Positions 1-11,299 of a stretch of DNA of 64,000 nt are shown here, piece after piece. Position 1 is the first letter of the stretch, and every line of letters starts with the position of its first letter. The translations under genes were made by a program, and so were the position numbers. This stretch comes from Casuarina equisetifolia (taxonomy: Eukaryota > Streptophyta > Magnoliopsida > Fagales > Casuarinaceae): contig CM052357.1 in assembly GCA_028551475.1 (NCBI GenBank), forward strand, positions 26,495,745 through 26,559,744, in the 5' to 3' direction. A model generated the notes under the pieces. It was given only the letters and a program-made list of their open reading frames with translations. It had not been told where the DNA came from and did not search any database.

Positions 1-1705
1 AATTCATCTTTTTTTGATTGGCTTATTGATTTAGGGGCAAGTGACCACATTACATGCAATCTCACATGCATGAAAAATATTTGATCTTACACATCTAACC
101 CTATTTGGGTCAAACTGCCTGATAATAGTAGTGTGGCTTTCACTCACATTGGGACTGTTCGCCTTTCTCCCTCTATCAGACTCTATGATGTTCTTTACGT
201 GCCTTCCTTTAAGCACAAACTTTTATCTGTTACCAAATTTACTTTTGATAGTTTTTGTCATATTACCTTTTACCCACACTTTTGTTTCTTCTAGGACCGT
301 TTTACTAGGACAATATTGGGGTTGGGTAGGGTTGGGTGTCGTTTATATCATCTCGTGTCTCTAGCGACTACTACAGTAGACATTTTTTCTACTATCATTA
401 AAACTTTTGAATGTAATGTTCTTAAGCAGGCTAATGTGTGTACCAACATTATGTTTAAGACTAATGTTTTGAGTAATAAACAAATACTTTGACATTGTTG
501 TTTTGGTCATTCTTCTTGTTATGAATCTCTTGATGTGTTTTGTCCCATTTGTCCTTTGGCGAAACAAAATTGCCTTCCCTTTCCCTCATGTACTTTTGAT
601 ACGAAATCTATTTTTGAGTTGATCCATGTTGACAACTGGGGTCCTTATAGGACTCCTCATCATGATGTATCATTTTACTTTCTTACCATTGTTGATGATT
701 TTTCACGTGGGACTTGGGTGTATCTCATGAAACACAAAAGTCAAGCCCTTCATTTCTTGCATTTGTTTTTTACCATGGTTGAAACCCAATTTCAAAATCA
801 TATTCGCCGCTTGTGTTCTGATAATGGGTTTGAGTTCTTTAGTCATGAGTGTCTTTCTTTCCTTTAGCTCTAAAAGGTTCATCATGAGAGCTCATGTGTC
901 CATACTCCATAACAGAATGACATCATAGAGCATAAACATCGACACATCCTTGATGTTGCTTGCATGTTACGATTCCAAGCTGCCATTCTAGACCATTATT
1001 AGGGCGAGTGTATTCTGACAGCCACTCACATTATTAATCGTCTTCCGACTCCCCTTTTAAATGGCAAAACTCCTTTTGATATCTTGTTTGGTAAAGCACC
1101 TTGTGTTTCGCATTTTTGAGTTTTTGACTATTTATGTTATGTTACCGTCCTTCCATGTGGGGATAAGTTTGCCCCTTATGCTTGACTATGTGTGTTTATA
1201 GGATATCCTTATTCTCAAAAGGGTTATCGAGTTCTTGACACCACCTACACCTTTTCCGTTATTCGGGATGTTGTATTTCATGAGTCAGTCTTTCCTTTTG
1301 CTTAGTCCTAGTCCTCCCCTCTGATTCCTCCTTTCAGCGGGGATCAGTCCTTTATTCCTTTAGCTTTCGACACCCCAATTCCTTCTACTACTTCATCCTC
1401 TCCATCTAGGCCTACTACTCCTGATGTTTCTTCCTCATTGAGTGTTCCAGTTATGTCACCATCTTCTTCTTCTGACCCTACTATGGATCCACCCACTGTG
1501 GATCGTGATCCACTTGATGTGATTCCACCCACTGTGGTTCCACCCGTTGTGGTTCCACCCACTGTGGATGCACCCTCTGCATTCCTTTCCAGCATCATCA
1601 CTCCTACTATCAGATGAACACATCGTGCATCCAAACCTCCTATATGGACTCAAGATTACCATTTTCATCATATCATTTTTGAGTCTACTGGACATCGCTT
1701 TGTTG
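1..1705 (+). pseudogene. Ty1/Copia polyprotein fragment (protease to start of reverse transcriptase), decayed
   Basis: Remnant of a Copia retrotransposon polyprotein whose 5' part lies outside the window. Reading the plus strand across frames shows, in order: a protease-like segment DWLIDLGASDHIT near 15-56, where the usual catalytic D-S-G reads D-L-G; a GAG-pre-integrase zinc finger ending CPICPLAK near 540-565; an integrase core with HVDNWGP near 625 and SDNGFEF near 820-840; and the post-integrase linker (RVLDTTYTFSVIRDVVFHESVFPF, shown here only as the short hallmark FHESVFPF) near 1225-1300. A Ser/Pro-rich spacer with repeated PPTV follows, then PPIWTQDY near 1640, which precedes the reverse transcriptase in these elements. 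Stops at 865-867 and several later positions break the frame. It ends at a TRIM element, so reverse transcriptase and RNase H are missing. Confidence 0.88.
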
Positions 1706-2057
1706 GCTTAGAAACTAAAAGGCCCAACTAAAATACAAAATTGCGTAATAATGGGTTGTTAGTGGAAGCTAATAAGGTCAGGCTCTCCTGTCACCTTACC
1801 CGATGTGGGACTGGATATTTCAACACTCTAACACTCCCCCGTAATCTTATGTTGGGTTCGGTGAGAGGTGAGACTAGTTTAGAGGGACCACACTAAGGTA
1901 GGTAGGACACGAACCTGGCTTTGATACCATCTTAGAAACTGAATGGCCTAACTAAAAGATAAAACTATGCAATAATGGGTTGCCAGCGGAAGTTAATAAG
2001 GCCATGCTCTCTCGTCGCCTTACCCGATGTGGGACTGGATATTTTAACACTCTAACA
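1706..2057 (-). mobile_element. TRIM-1, terminal-repeat retrotransposon in miniature
   Basis: A 352-bp non-coding LTR element. Two direct repeats of 128 bp (1706-1833 and 1930-2057) flank a 96-bp interior. Read on the minus strand, each LTR starts TGTTAGAGTGTT and contains the CCCACATCGGG motif common in plant LTRs. Directly inside the 5' LTR is TGGTATCAAAGCC (minus strand, 1917-1929), a primer-binding site for initiator-Met tRNA. A purine run (GGGGGAG, 1834-1840) precedes the 3' LTR. A second copy with the same lengths lies at 58865-59216. No clear target duplication is visible (TGTTG on the left, ATTAC on the right), so one flank may have been rearranged. It carries no protein and would need enzymes from other elements. 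Confidence 0.85.
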
Positions 2058-2822
2058 ATTACTTTAATTTTAAGATGACAATCCTTTGAACACCCAACTC
2101 CTTCTGTAATAACAACCATATCTTCCTTTTTTCCTTTGATTGGACCATTATCAGCCACTATTTCAAATAATACATAGTTAAACCCACTTCAATTCTACCT
2201 TATGATAACACATCTTAGAAGTGGTGCAATATCGTACAATCATCATCTCCTAAATCATACAAATTGAAACAAGAAATCCTTGAAAAATTGGAGATTTTCT
2301 AAAAAACTCAAGAATACAATGAACCCTAATTTCAAAACTTGAATTTGACAATTTCAAATTGCTTGATAGAACTATACAAACAATGCCTAATTTATGGGCA
2401 TATTGAGTTACGTGAGAAAGGAAACAAAAATCCTAAAACAATTGATTGAAATTACACATTAAAGGATGAAGATTAGAATAAGTGGAATCCACTAAAACAT
2501 GGAATGAATTTGATAGATTAACCAAATCCTTTAATGATTTGGTTGGTGGCATTAGATTCTTGATTGGCTTGGGTTTCTTGGAAGAGATGTGAAGATATAA
2601 AGTTAGAAAGGAAGTTCTTGGATGCCAAATTTTCAGCCAAGTGTAGGCAAAGGTCATTGGAGTTTTTGGAGAGAGAAGTAGTGCACCTTTGACAAGTTGC
2701 ATAAGGTTGACATGGCTTGATTGTTCCATGTGTTGGGTCATGTAATTTATTAATGTTGATTTGGTACTATGTGTTGTTGATGTGGCAATGCTTACATGAC
2801 ACTTAGACATTTCATTCAACAC
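2058..2822. other. Decayed intergenic DNA, probably retroelement-derived
   Basis: No convincing gene. A 129-codon minus-strand open frame at 2433-2822 follows directly after the Copia RNase H end near 2830. It begins at TGTTGAATGAAATG, which could be the start of a 3' LTR, but no partner LTR was found. Part of 2160-2260 resembles 27195-27275: both contain a CTCAAATAATA-like stretch followed by AGTGGTGCAATA. I infer old retroelement flank. Confidence 0.4.
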
Positions 2823-5800
2823 ACCTTCACAAGTTGACTGTTAAGTTGAAGGATCACAATGAACAGTTAACTTGTTTCGAAGAGCTTGAAAGCAGAAAAA
2901 GGGAGAAGTTCTTTAGTGAAGATGTCTATAGTTTGGTTAACGTAAGAAATAAAATGGATATGAAGGGGTCAATTCTTGTCTTGTTCCCAAATGAAATGAA
3001 AATTGATCTTAACACGTTTTTTGCAAGCATGAAAGGTGAGATTTGTCTAGAGGTAGATAATAGAAAAGTTGTCATACCAAAGTGTAGAAGGTGTTGATAA
3101 TGGGTGATGAAGATCATGAAGTAGTGCTTCAATATACAATTAGTTCTATAGTGGTGTTAGTGAGACTTTTAAATTTTCTATTTTTAGGAACTTTAAGAGA
3201 TGAGATTTGAACTAAGAAAGATAGAGATCCATTAATTGAGTCATAGTCATCACAATTACTAGCCTAGCTAGTATTATAATAGGCATGAAGTTATGTAGAA
3301 GAGGACTTAGTGAGTTAGATGCCAAAATGAGCAGTATCTACAAGAAATTGTAAAGTTCACTTCACAGACATCTAGTAACTCATGGTGGGTTGACATGCAA
3401 TATTCATGGTATGGGAAATATTTGGATAGGTGAGGGTGACATATTGAAAGGCACCAACAACATTCCAATAGTGTGTAGGAGTAGGAAAGCGTTCACTATC
3501 ATGAATGGATGGAGAAAAGCTAATGGCACAAGGCTTAAATACCCTATGAGCAATGCCTATGTTTGTATAATTAAGAATATCATTGGCAATTTCAACTTGA
3601 TGGAGTAAAAGGCCAATGAGAATGGGTATGGCTTTAATGCTAAGGAAATAGTAGAGATCGCCTAGATCCTTAATATCAAACACTTTTTGTAATTATGTTA
3701 GAGTATAAGTGAATGGCGCATTAAGGTTGCCAATGAAGATAATGTCATATAAACCAAAATAAAGATACTATAGGTCTTGGTATGGAGAAACAATAAGGAT
3801 GAATCTAAAGTGGAGATGCAAAAATCAATTTGTTGTAAAAATTGAGATAATTGGTGATTTCAAACTTGTGGAACTTGTTTTAAGTCATAAAAAGATCATT
3901 GCAGATGACAATAGGATAAGGTTGTTAAGGATCAACAAATCCTTGAAGTTATTGCATGAAAACTTCTTCATCAAGATTTCCATGGGCAAATGTGTTTTTG
4001 ACATTAAGTTATTAAATGCTCCAACCTTTTCTCTAAGTAATTAAGAAAAAAGTCCAAATGGTGACAAGTTTAGCCATAAATTATTAACAAAGTCATTAAA
4101 AGAAGTAAGAAGTGAGAGCATAAAGGCTTTAAAGAGGATAAAGGTAAGGAAACCAAGGGAAACAAAGGTGACATGGGCGGAGGTATAGTCAAAAGTGAAC
4201 TAGGTATTGGAGTAAGAGAACTAAGTGGAGAATCACATATATGAACAACAACATCAAGAAAAGTGAGAACATGCTCAAATGGAACAAAAAGGATAGGTAA
4301 TGGTAGATCCTCAACAACTAAGAGTCAGTGAGACAAAATTGGTGAATCAATTGGTGTCTATAGGATCAATTGGGAAGTAAAAAAGAAGGTACCTTTATGA
4401 AACACAACATTTCAATTGATAAAGAACTTGCTAGTTAAAGGATAAAAAATTAATATCTTTTTTAATAAGAGGGGTAGACCAAAAACACATAATGGAAGGC
4501 ACAATGACCTAATTTGTTGCAATGACCCATGGAGCAACAAAACACAAGCAACTAAAAACATAAAGGTGTTGAATGTTGGGGTCCTTACCAAAAAGTAACT
4601 TGAAGAGGGTCTAACTATTGAAGACTCGAGAGGGCATCTTGTTGATTAGGTAGGCCTTAATAACCACACAATCACTCCAGAAGTATTTAGGGATAGAGGC
4701 TTGATACTTAAGAGCATGGGCAACCACAAGGAAGTGGTAGTGCTTGCACTCAACAATCTTATTTTGTTGGAGTGTATAGGTGCAAGAACTTTCAAGAATA
4801 ATACTATAGGTAAAATAAGGAAAAAGCACACCAAAGTTGTTCAATCTTGGGTAAGCACTTGAACCACTGGATCTAAGTATAAAATTTGAAGTGAAATTAA
4901 CATGGGGAAACCCTAGAGAGGGGGTGATGATTGTTGGAATCCGTAACCAATAGTTGTAGGTTTAAATAGCAAACACACATTGTGTGGGAGTTGTGTGAGT
5001 AAAGAAAAGGAATATGTTGCCCACATGGGCTAACTCTGATGATGAAAGGTGTTGATTCTCATCTTGAACATCAAGAGATAAACTTGATTAAGGCTTGGCA
5101 AATGTGCCATTGCCATAATGTGTGAGTGAAATGACATGGAATTGTCATTGAGAATTAAGAGAAAATAGGTCACGCAGTTGCAATTCTTAGTGGCTCTTTA
5201 CTGGTGGAGAGTTTTGTTAGGGCTAACAAGCATCTTTTTAATTAAATTGAGTTCATTCCATAGCATGGTGAGGCAATTATAGCAAACAATGATGACGAAA
5301 TTCCATTGTTTGATTTTGTAGATAACTTATTCAAGAGACAAAATTTTGGCTTGATTTAGTTTGTCAAACATTCCTTTGCTGTTATCACATATCATTTGTG
5401 CATCTTTAATGAAAGGCAACCTAATTGTGACTATTGGAAAGATGTAGTTACTAATAAGGTATGCATTAATTGAGAACATTTCACCATTACTTGGTGAGAC
5501 ATGCATTGTGTTAGATCCTGAACAAGGATGTTCTTATCCAAAAAATCATCATTTTCTTAGGTGACAAGGCCATGGAGAAAATGTTCACACAATTACAATT
5601 CTTGATGGCTTTGTACTAGTGGAGAGTTTCATCAAGGCCAACAAATGTCTTTTCAACCAAATTGAGGTGATTAAGCATGATAAGTTGATTATAGCAAACA
5701 ATGATGATGAGATTCCCTTGTTGAAGAGACAAGATTTTGGCTTGATCTAGTTTGTTAAACATTTCCTTATTGTTATCCCACATCACTTGTGCATATTTTG

Positions 5801-6855
5801 TGAGAGGCAACTCGGTTACAACTATTAACGAGATGTAGTTGCTGATCTAAGTATGCATTAATTGAGAACATTTCACCAATATTTAGTGAGACATGCATCG
5901 ACCAAAAGCAAGGTGTTCCAATCCAAAAAAATCATCCTTCTTTTAGATGACAAAGCTACAATGAAGTTCATGAGCCATACCATATGGGTTTCTTGTATAG
6001 TGAGGGGTTGAGCAATCAAGTGTAGCTCCAAACCATTGGAAACAACAAGGTATAGGGGGCCACTAGACTTTGCGCAGGGGTTGAATGTGACCAAGTATGA
6101 GTAAAGAAATGGGTTAGGGAATAGCTAGGGATTTGCTTCTAAACTCATTAAGCTTGACTCAAAAAAGTAACCTGGAAAGGTCCAACCCAATTCAATACTA
6201 AGGAGCTAGAAAAAGGTTTATGCATTTAGCCCATAATTAGTGGAGCACACTTAATAAGAATTAAGGCTATTGAGCCAAGAAGGGACATGGAGCCCAAAAA
6301 GGCTATGAAACCTAAAATAGTGGAGGCAATGGGGGTTAAATTAGAGGGGATGGAGTTGGACAAAATCGGGCAAGTGTGGATTGGGTTTATAAAGCTCAAA
6401 GTCTTCCATCAAGGTGGAAAAGTTCCATCTAGCTAGAATGGGACTAAAACCCACTAAATGGGTTGGGTTGACACAAACTATTTAATGCTAGGTTGGGTTT
6501 ATTTAATCTATCCATGGGTGGTTGGATCCAATGGAGACAAATTACGATGTGCGAAGCCTGAATCAATAGAAGAAGCAATGATATCTTTAATGATTGGTGA
6601 ATATAGGTTTGTACTTGTATCAACGAAGGGAACCAAATCATTGGCCATTTAAAAAAAAGGAACAATTTTGGGGTAAGAAAGGTGACAAAAAAAAAAAATC
6701 TTTTCATACTAGCAAAAATTGATTTCCATGCTAGAGTGTTCTAATGTTGTTTTGTAAGGATACTAAGATTCTACCAAAAAGAAGTTAGGGAAAAAAATGG
6801 TGGAACAATCAAAAGAATAGAGAAGCTCTAGGAAATAACTTGCTTTGTGATACCA
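2823..6855 (-). pseudogene. Ty1/Copia gag-pol, decayed, minus strand
   Basis: A broken Copia element read from right to left. Near 5810-5616 is a gag segment with MWDNNKEMFNKLDQ, LQQGN and VCYNQL. Integrase C-terminal sequence is at 4844-4611 (YTLQQNKIVECKH, then YFWSDCV and YLINKMPSRVF). The reverse transcriptase hallmark LNVKNTFAHGNLDEEVFM is near 4010-3940, and FDIKDLGDLYYFL is at 3683-3630. An RNase H end segment lies near 3100-2830. Numerous stops interrupt it. A segment of gag is tandemly duplicated (5161-5960). The long open frames on the opposite strand here, such as 3799-4044, are antisense shadows. Its 5' LTR and primer-binding site follow at 6846-7091. Confidence 0.82.
5161..5960. 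repeat. Direct tandem duplication inside Copia gag (two copies)
   Basis: Copy 1 is about 5161-5575 and copy 2 about 5576-5960. Matching landmarks are GTGGAGAGTTT at 5215 and 5620, AACAATGATGA at 5286 and 5697, and ATTAATTGAGAACATTTCACCA at 5466 and 5858 (only the start is needed to see it). Copy 2 lacks roughly 28 bp near the middle, where copy 1 reads GATTTTGTAGATAACTTATT. The duplication falls in the gag region of the minus-strand Copia element, so it is an internal rearrangement of a retroelement and not a host repeat. Confidence 0.8.
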
Positions 6856-7091
6856 TGATAGAAGGTACCAAGCCAAAAACTAGAAAACATAGAATTAGGA
6901 AAAGAGATTGTATTTTTATGTCTAGACCTATAACATAATAGACCTATTTATAATATAGTTTATGTACATCTATAAATGAAAGAAATAATATAGAATATTT
7001 CTATGAACATAATTCCCAAATTACAAAGACCCCATGCTACATGGAAATAAATATAAATGGTAATAACCCTATTGACCACGTCTCCCCAACA
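6856..7091 (-). mobile_element. 5' LTR of the minus-strand Copia element, with primer-binding site
   Basis: Read on the minus strand, the sequence begins TGTTGGGGAGACG at 7091 and ends CTTCTATCA at 6856, giving the TG...CA ends of an LTR. Immediately inside lies TGGTATCACAAAGC (6842-6855), a slightly diverged primer-binding site for initiator-Met tRNA. The right edge coincides with the point where similarity to block X copies 2 and 3 begins, so it marks an insertion boundary. No matching 3' LTR was found by eye. Confidence 0.6.
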
Positions 7092-8560
7092 TATAGAGCT
7101 TCTTAAATCAAAGAGAAATATAATAATTAATGTAAACCACTAACAATTAACATATTAAGAGAACTACGGTGGAGGATCATGGCTGTCGAATGGCGGTGGC
7201 AACAATAGAATGGATGAGATTGATGGCAAAGATCGAGCGAATACTGAACATTAGTAGGGTTAAGGTGGTGAGGGATCCAGCCCAATGTCCGGAGAATAGA
7301 GAAAGCTTAGATGGAGAGAGTAGGCAGTGGCTAGGTGGGTGGTGTAATTGAAATAAAAAAGATTTTCAACAAAAATAATGAAAGTGAGAGGAAAGGGTCA
7401 ACTATACTATGGTAGATACCTTAGGGGTATCAGTACATAATTGAAAGCTGTAGATATATTAAATGTATGTCTAACGAGAGAGACGGAGAGCTTTCGGGGA
7501 GATCTTCCTTCTTTCTTTATGGGAAACAAAAGAAACCGAATAATTTCTTACTCTTCACATGGGCATATTCCACTAGAAGATTCTTAGTTATCGTTGCCCG
7601 CTTCTTTCGTCTCTTATTCTTAATCATAAAAACTATCTGTAACCAAGAGATTTGGACGACATCAGATGGGCAGTGACATTCAATGCTAACTCCCTTAATG
7701 CTTGGTCTATAATATTATTTGGACAAATTTACTGCAAATCCGTCGGATCAAGTTTGTGGGGAAATTTTGACTAAAATCAAATGATGGGGGCGGTTTACAC
7801 TAGCAAATGATACGTTTTATTTTCACTCTTCCAATATTGACGTGATTGATTTACCAAAGGGAAGAGTCAGGACAATTCCTTTGTAGTGGCGCGGAAAACT
7901 TGGTGCAGCTATTGAGACTGCATCAAGAAATAAGGCAAAATTAGAAATTGAAGATTATTTGGGTCGGACTTTGACCTGGATGGTTTGTCAAGCTCTGGAG
8001 TGGATGCCGAGTAGAGAAGCATTGCAAATGGACCAGACAATTAAAGCAGTATCTCTCGTATCAAAACAAGCACAAGGAAGCATCAAGAAGCAAAGGAAAA
8101 ACTGCACAAGGGGATAAAAGTGGCGATATGTTAGCGAAAGAGGCCAGACCAAGAGAAGTGACCTCCTATCCTATCAACGGAATGAATGTGGAAGACAGAC
8201 TTTCACAGGGTTGTCAATCAAAGCATGTCGAAATTAATTTAGAGTAATCTAATTATTAAAGCTTGCCACTCAAATTTGACTAAGCGCACTTTCTTTCAAA
8301 AATTTCCCTCCCACAGTTAGCAAAGCAGATCTTCAAGGTCATGAACTCACAAACTCGAAAGTTTGAAGAAGCTTCCAAGATTTTGACATCTTTGGCTTCG
8401 TGTGGCGCAGTCCTCGCTAGAACTCGGAAAATTAATGTCAGGCTATTCAGAGCATCAATGGTCCTTTATGATGTAAATTCCGGTGCTCTGTACAGCCCGG
8501 TTTGCTAAGGAGATTGTAGAGTTGGATAAAAGTTGGATAAGGCTTGTTTTTGTATTATAC
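7092..8560. repeat. Segmental duplication block X, copy 1
   Basis: No protein-coding gene is supported. It aligns by eye with 29520-30985 plus 32482-32600, and with 45200-48570. Landmarks shared by all three copies: GGTGGAGGATCATGG or close variants at 7169, 29600 and 46500; CCTTTATGATGTAAA at 8463 and 32577; and ACATCTTTGGCTT at 8388, 32484 and 48477. Reading frames in one copy are not kept open in the others, which argues against a gene. Copy 1 lacks the solo LTRs found in copies 2 and 3, so it acts as an empty site for them. Confidence 0.7.
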
Positions 8561-9950
8561 AGGCAGACGAATACAATCGTCAATGGAGAACTATTGCTCC
8601 GTATACAAGCTCACAAATCTGAGGAAGAAGAAGAACGACGACGCTCTCATATACAAGGAAAACTGGAAGGAAAAAGGGAGAGACCGGTTACTGCCATGAA
8701 GGAACCGATCACTCTCTGAACTTGCACGAAATGAGGCCCAGCAGATAATCCTACGTGGCAGCCATGTCATCTCCTTATCTGACCTCATGATTCAAGTAAA
8801 AAAGCGTCATCTAGTTATAATCAAAGTAGCCAATTTCCTATATTTATGTAATTTGTAAGTACACTATTAGTGTTGTGATTACTTACATTTTATTTGTATA
8901 GCATTTTCAATATGAGATAAATGATATGTGGATATTTAGCAAATAAAATAATATCTATGGAAGCCCAAGAAGAAAAAGAATGGTCCAAATAGATGATCCC
9001 CGTTTAGCCCTTACTTGTGTGGCCCAGCATAGAAAATCCCGAAGTTTTATGAGTGACCGGAGAACACGATTCGGAAACTCATGTGTCAACCGAAAAAATG
9101 ATCCAAGTCTTTCACGCAAAAGCAAAGCACGATTCAACTGGCGTAATCAAGTGTTCGAATATAACCGTGAAGCCAAGATGAGAGAAGAGGAGAGAAAATA
9201 AGAGAAGAGAAGGAAAAGTGAAGGACTCAGATGACTAATCCGAAGTCATGAGCAATCCATAAGAAGCAGTGCGGACCCAGAAGGAAGACTTGACCCGAAC
9301 TGTATGATTTGATTCTGAAGAGAACTTAGATAAGTGGTGTTGTTTTTGATGAAGAGATATGAGCAAAATCAAAGAAAGAAAATGTTACGTACAAACAAGT
9401 TTGGGCACGTAACTGGATCCCTTACGAGCCAATTAACACTCGTTTGGGATTGAATGTGGAAGTTTTGAATGGTTTGAAGTTCTTGCATCATTAAATGGAC
9501 ACAAGCTACCTTTGTTTTCTGAGGGAAAACAGGCTTTTTTTTTTTTATACATTTCAAAACTATTTTCCCTTTACAGGAAAGCTCCATATACATATACAGA
9601 GCTTCCAATACTTACCATAAGGCCACCAAAAGGCCATGTCGCCAATAATCTCTTATCTAGTTACATACGCACTACACCCTCCCATTCCTTGTCATATCTA
9701 TACTTAGGCAAGGGTCATGCCTATTGCAACAAAACCTGCAGCTAGTGAGCGGGTTGGTAAGCAGAAAACATCTTATTTGACATGTGGACGTGATAAAAAG
9801 GCCCCGACACTCTTCCTCTCATACTAAAAACCTAACTGAAAGAGGAATTGCTTGCGGTAGGTAGACTGAAAACGTACTAACGCTACGTACTAAAGCTTGA
9901 AAGGTCAGAATGGTTTTTTTTTTTGAGGGAAAAGTAACGTACTAAGGTTC
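8561..9950. other. Intergenic stretch, no gene recognised
   Basis: Open frames at 8483-8719, 8980-9201 and 9512-9745 have no recognisable domain, no partner exon and no similarity to the other duplicated units, so I do not call them genes. The stretch contains short A and T runs only (for example 9537-9546 and 9912-9922). Confidence 0.5.
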
Positions 9951-10633
9951 TATTTAAATTGCTAAAGGTTATTTGTCGTTTAGCATAGAAAAAATGTGAA
10001 AGAGCTTTGAAGATTGATCTTTCGGTAAGTTTGGTGCACTGTGATTCTGTTCTCAAAATCGGTTAGATTTGCTCCTACATTGTTTATATGTACTAAATAA
10101 TTACTTTATATCATTAAGCACATAATTTTCATTGCAATTTGAAACCCTAGGTTTATTGCAATTCGGGAGTTTTTTGACTGAAGCTTGATTTGCTATCATC
10201 GATGCTTGCATCATTTGGAGCTTATCAGAATACCTTTAAGCTGAAATTGTAACTAGGGTAAACATTTGATCATAAAGCCTAGGGTATATTATTTGTGTAT
10301 TTTGAGCCAAAAAATTTCTCATAAAATTTATATCATAAGGAAATTGTTTAGGGTTGTATAAGATTACAAAACCTTAGTATGTAATCATTTGTAGAGTTTT
10401 ATATTTTGTGACATGCGGGTGTATTGAATATGGGAAGAAACGGCTGCGAACGGAGAAAATGGAGGAGTTTAACTAGTTTGGTTAAAGGTTCCAAGGAAGT
10501 CTTAGGCTGAACCACAATATAAAATGAGTGCCTATTTCTTTGTTTGTTTGATTTGTGTAGTACCATTAACCAACATTATATTTGCAAACACCCAATTTAA
10601 TCCTTCTTCTTAGATGACCATTATACCTTACAA
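9951..10633 (+). mobile_element. Possible Copia LTR remnant
   Basis: The 3' part ends ACCCAATTTAATCC followed by CTTCTTAGATGACC and CCTTACA (10595-10633). This resembles the end of the better supported solo LTR at 30986-32476, which has a pyrimidine-rich CCTTCTTGGATAGCC then CCTTACA. The body also shares phrases such as AACCCTAGGTTTATTG with AATCCTAGATTTGTG in that LTR. The left edge and any target duplication were not found, so this is tentative. Confidence 0.35.
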
Positions 10634-10919
10634 CTATGAATGCAAATTACATTAAACACACAAAAGCGCAAAGGAAAGACCTGAGGCTGGTTTCATTGTA
10701 TTTACACTTGCCAAATAATACAGATCGTTCATCTCTTATATAAATAAGAGAGGCCAAAAACATTACAACCGGGCATGGGCTTGTAACTAGGCCTTAATAA
10801 GAAAGGCCCTGATTAAGTTAAGCTTGACTTAGAAAAGAGTTAATACAACCCAGAAAAGACGGAGCCTAGAGCCCTCAGAACAAACCTAGAGGATCAGTAA
10901 AAAGGGGCTTTCAGACTCA

Positions 10920-11290
10920 TATTCTCTGAAATGGGCTTGTAAATCTAGAAGCTTTAAAAATGGGTTACAAACTCAAATTTTCCAATCTAAACTTTTATGC
11001 TGAAATCTCAAAATCGGGTCACAACCCAAATTATTAATATTGGAATTCTAAGTCAAAAGTTCCCAAAATAAGGTTCACTACCCAGATATTGAATATTGAA
11101 ATCCAAAGTTCAAAATTCCTGAAATGGGTTCAGAAATTAGGATTTCCAAAACATGCACTATCAGTTCCAAAATTTCATAAAACTAGATATTCGAGCCCAA
11201 AATCTCCTTAATCCGTTCATAAATTCAAAGTTTTAAAAATAAACTATTAAGACTGAAATTTAAAATCGATTTACAAATTTAAATTTGAAA
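10920..11290. repeat. Degenerate tandem repeat, period about 56 bp
   Basis: About six diverged units follow one another. Each contains a GGGTT(A/C)AC-like core followed by an A-rich arm with AAAGTTC or AAACTTT. Examples start near 10958, 11012, 11068 and 11127 (AAAATGGGTTACA, AAAATCGGGTCACA, AAAATAAGGTTCACT, GAAATGGGTTCAG). It is not seen in the other two duplicated units. Its origin is unknown to me. Confidence 0.5.
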
Positions 11291-11299
11291 AAAAAAGGG

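Noticed and set aside
8980..9201. Basic 73-codon frame as a small gene
   Set aside because: No domain, no supporting context and no counterpart in the duplicated units.
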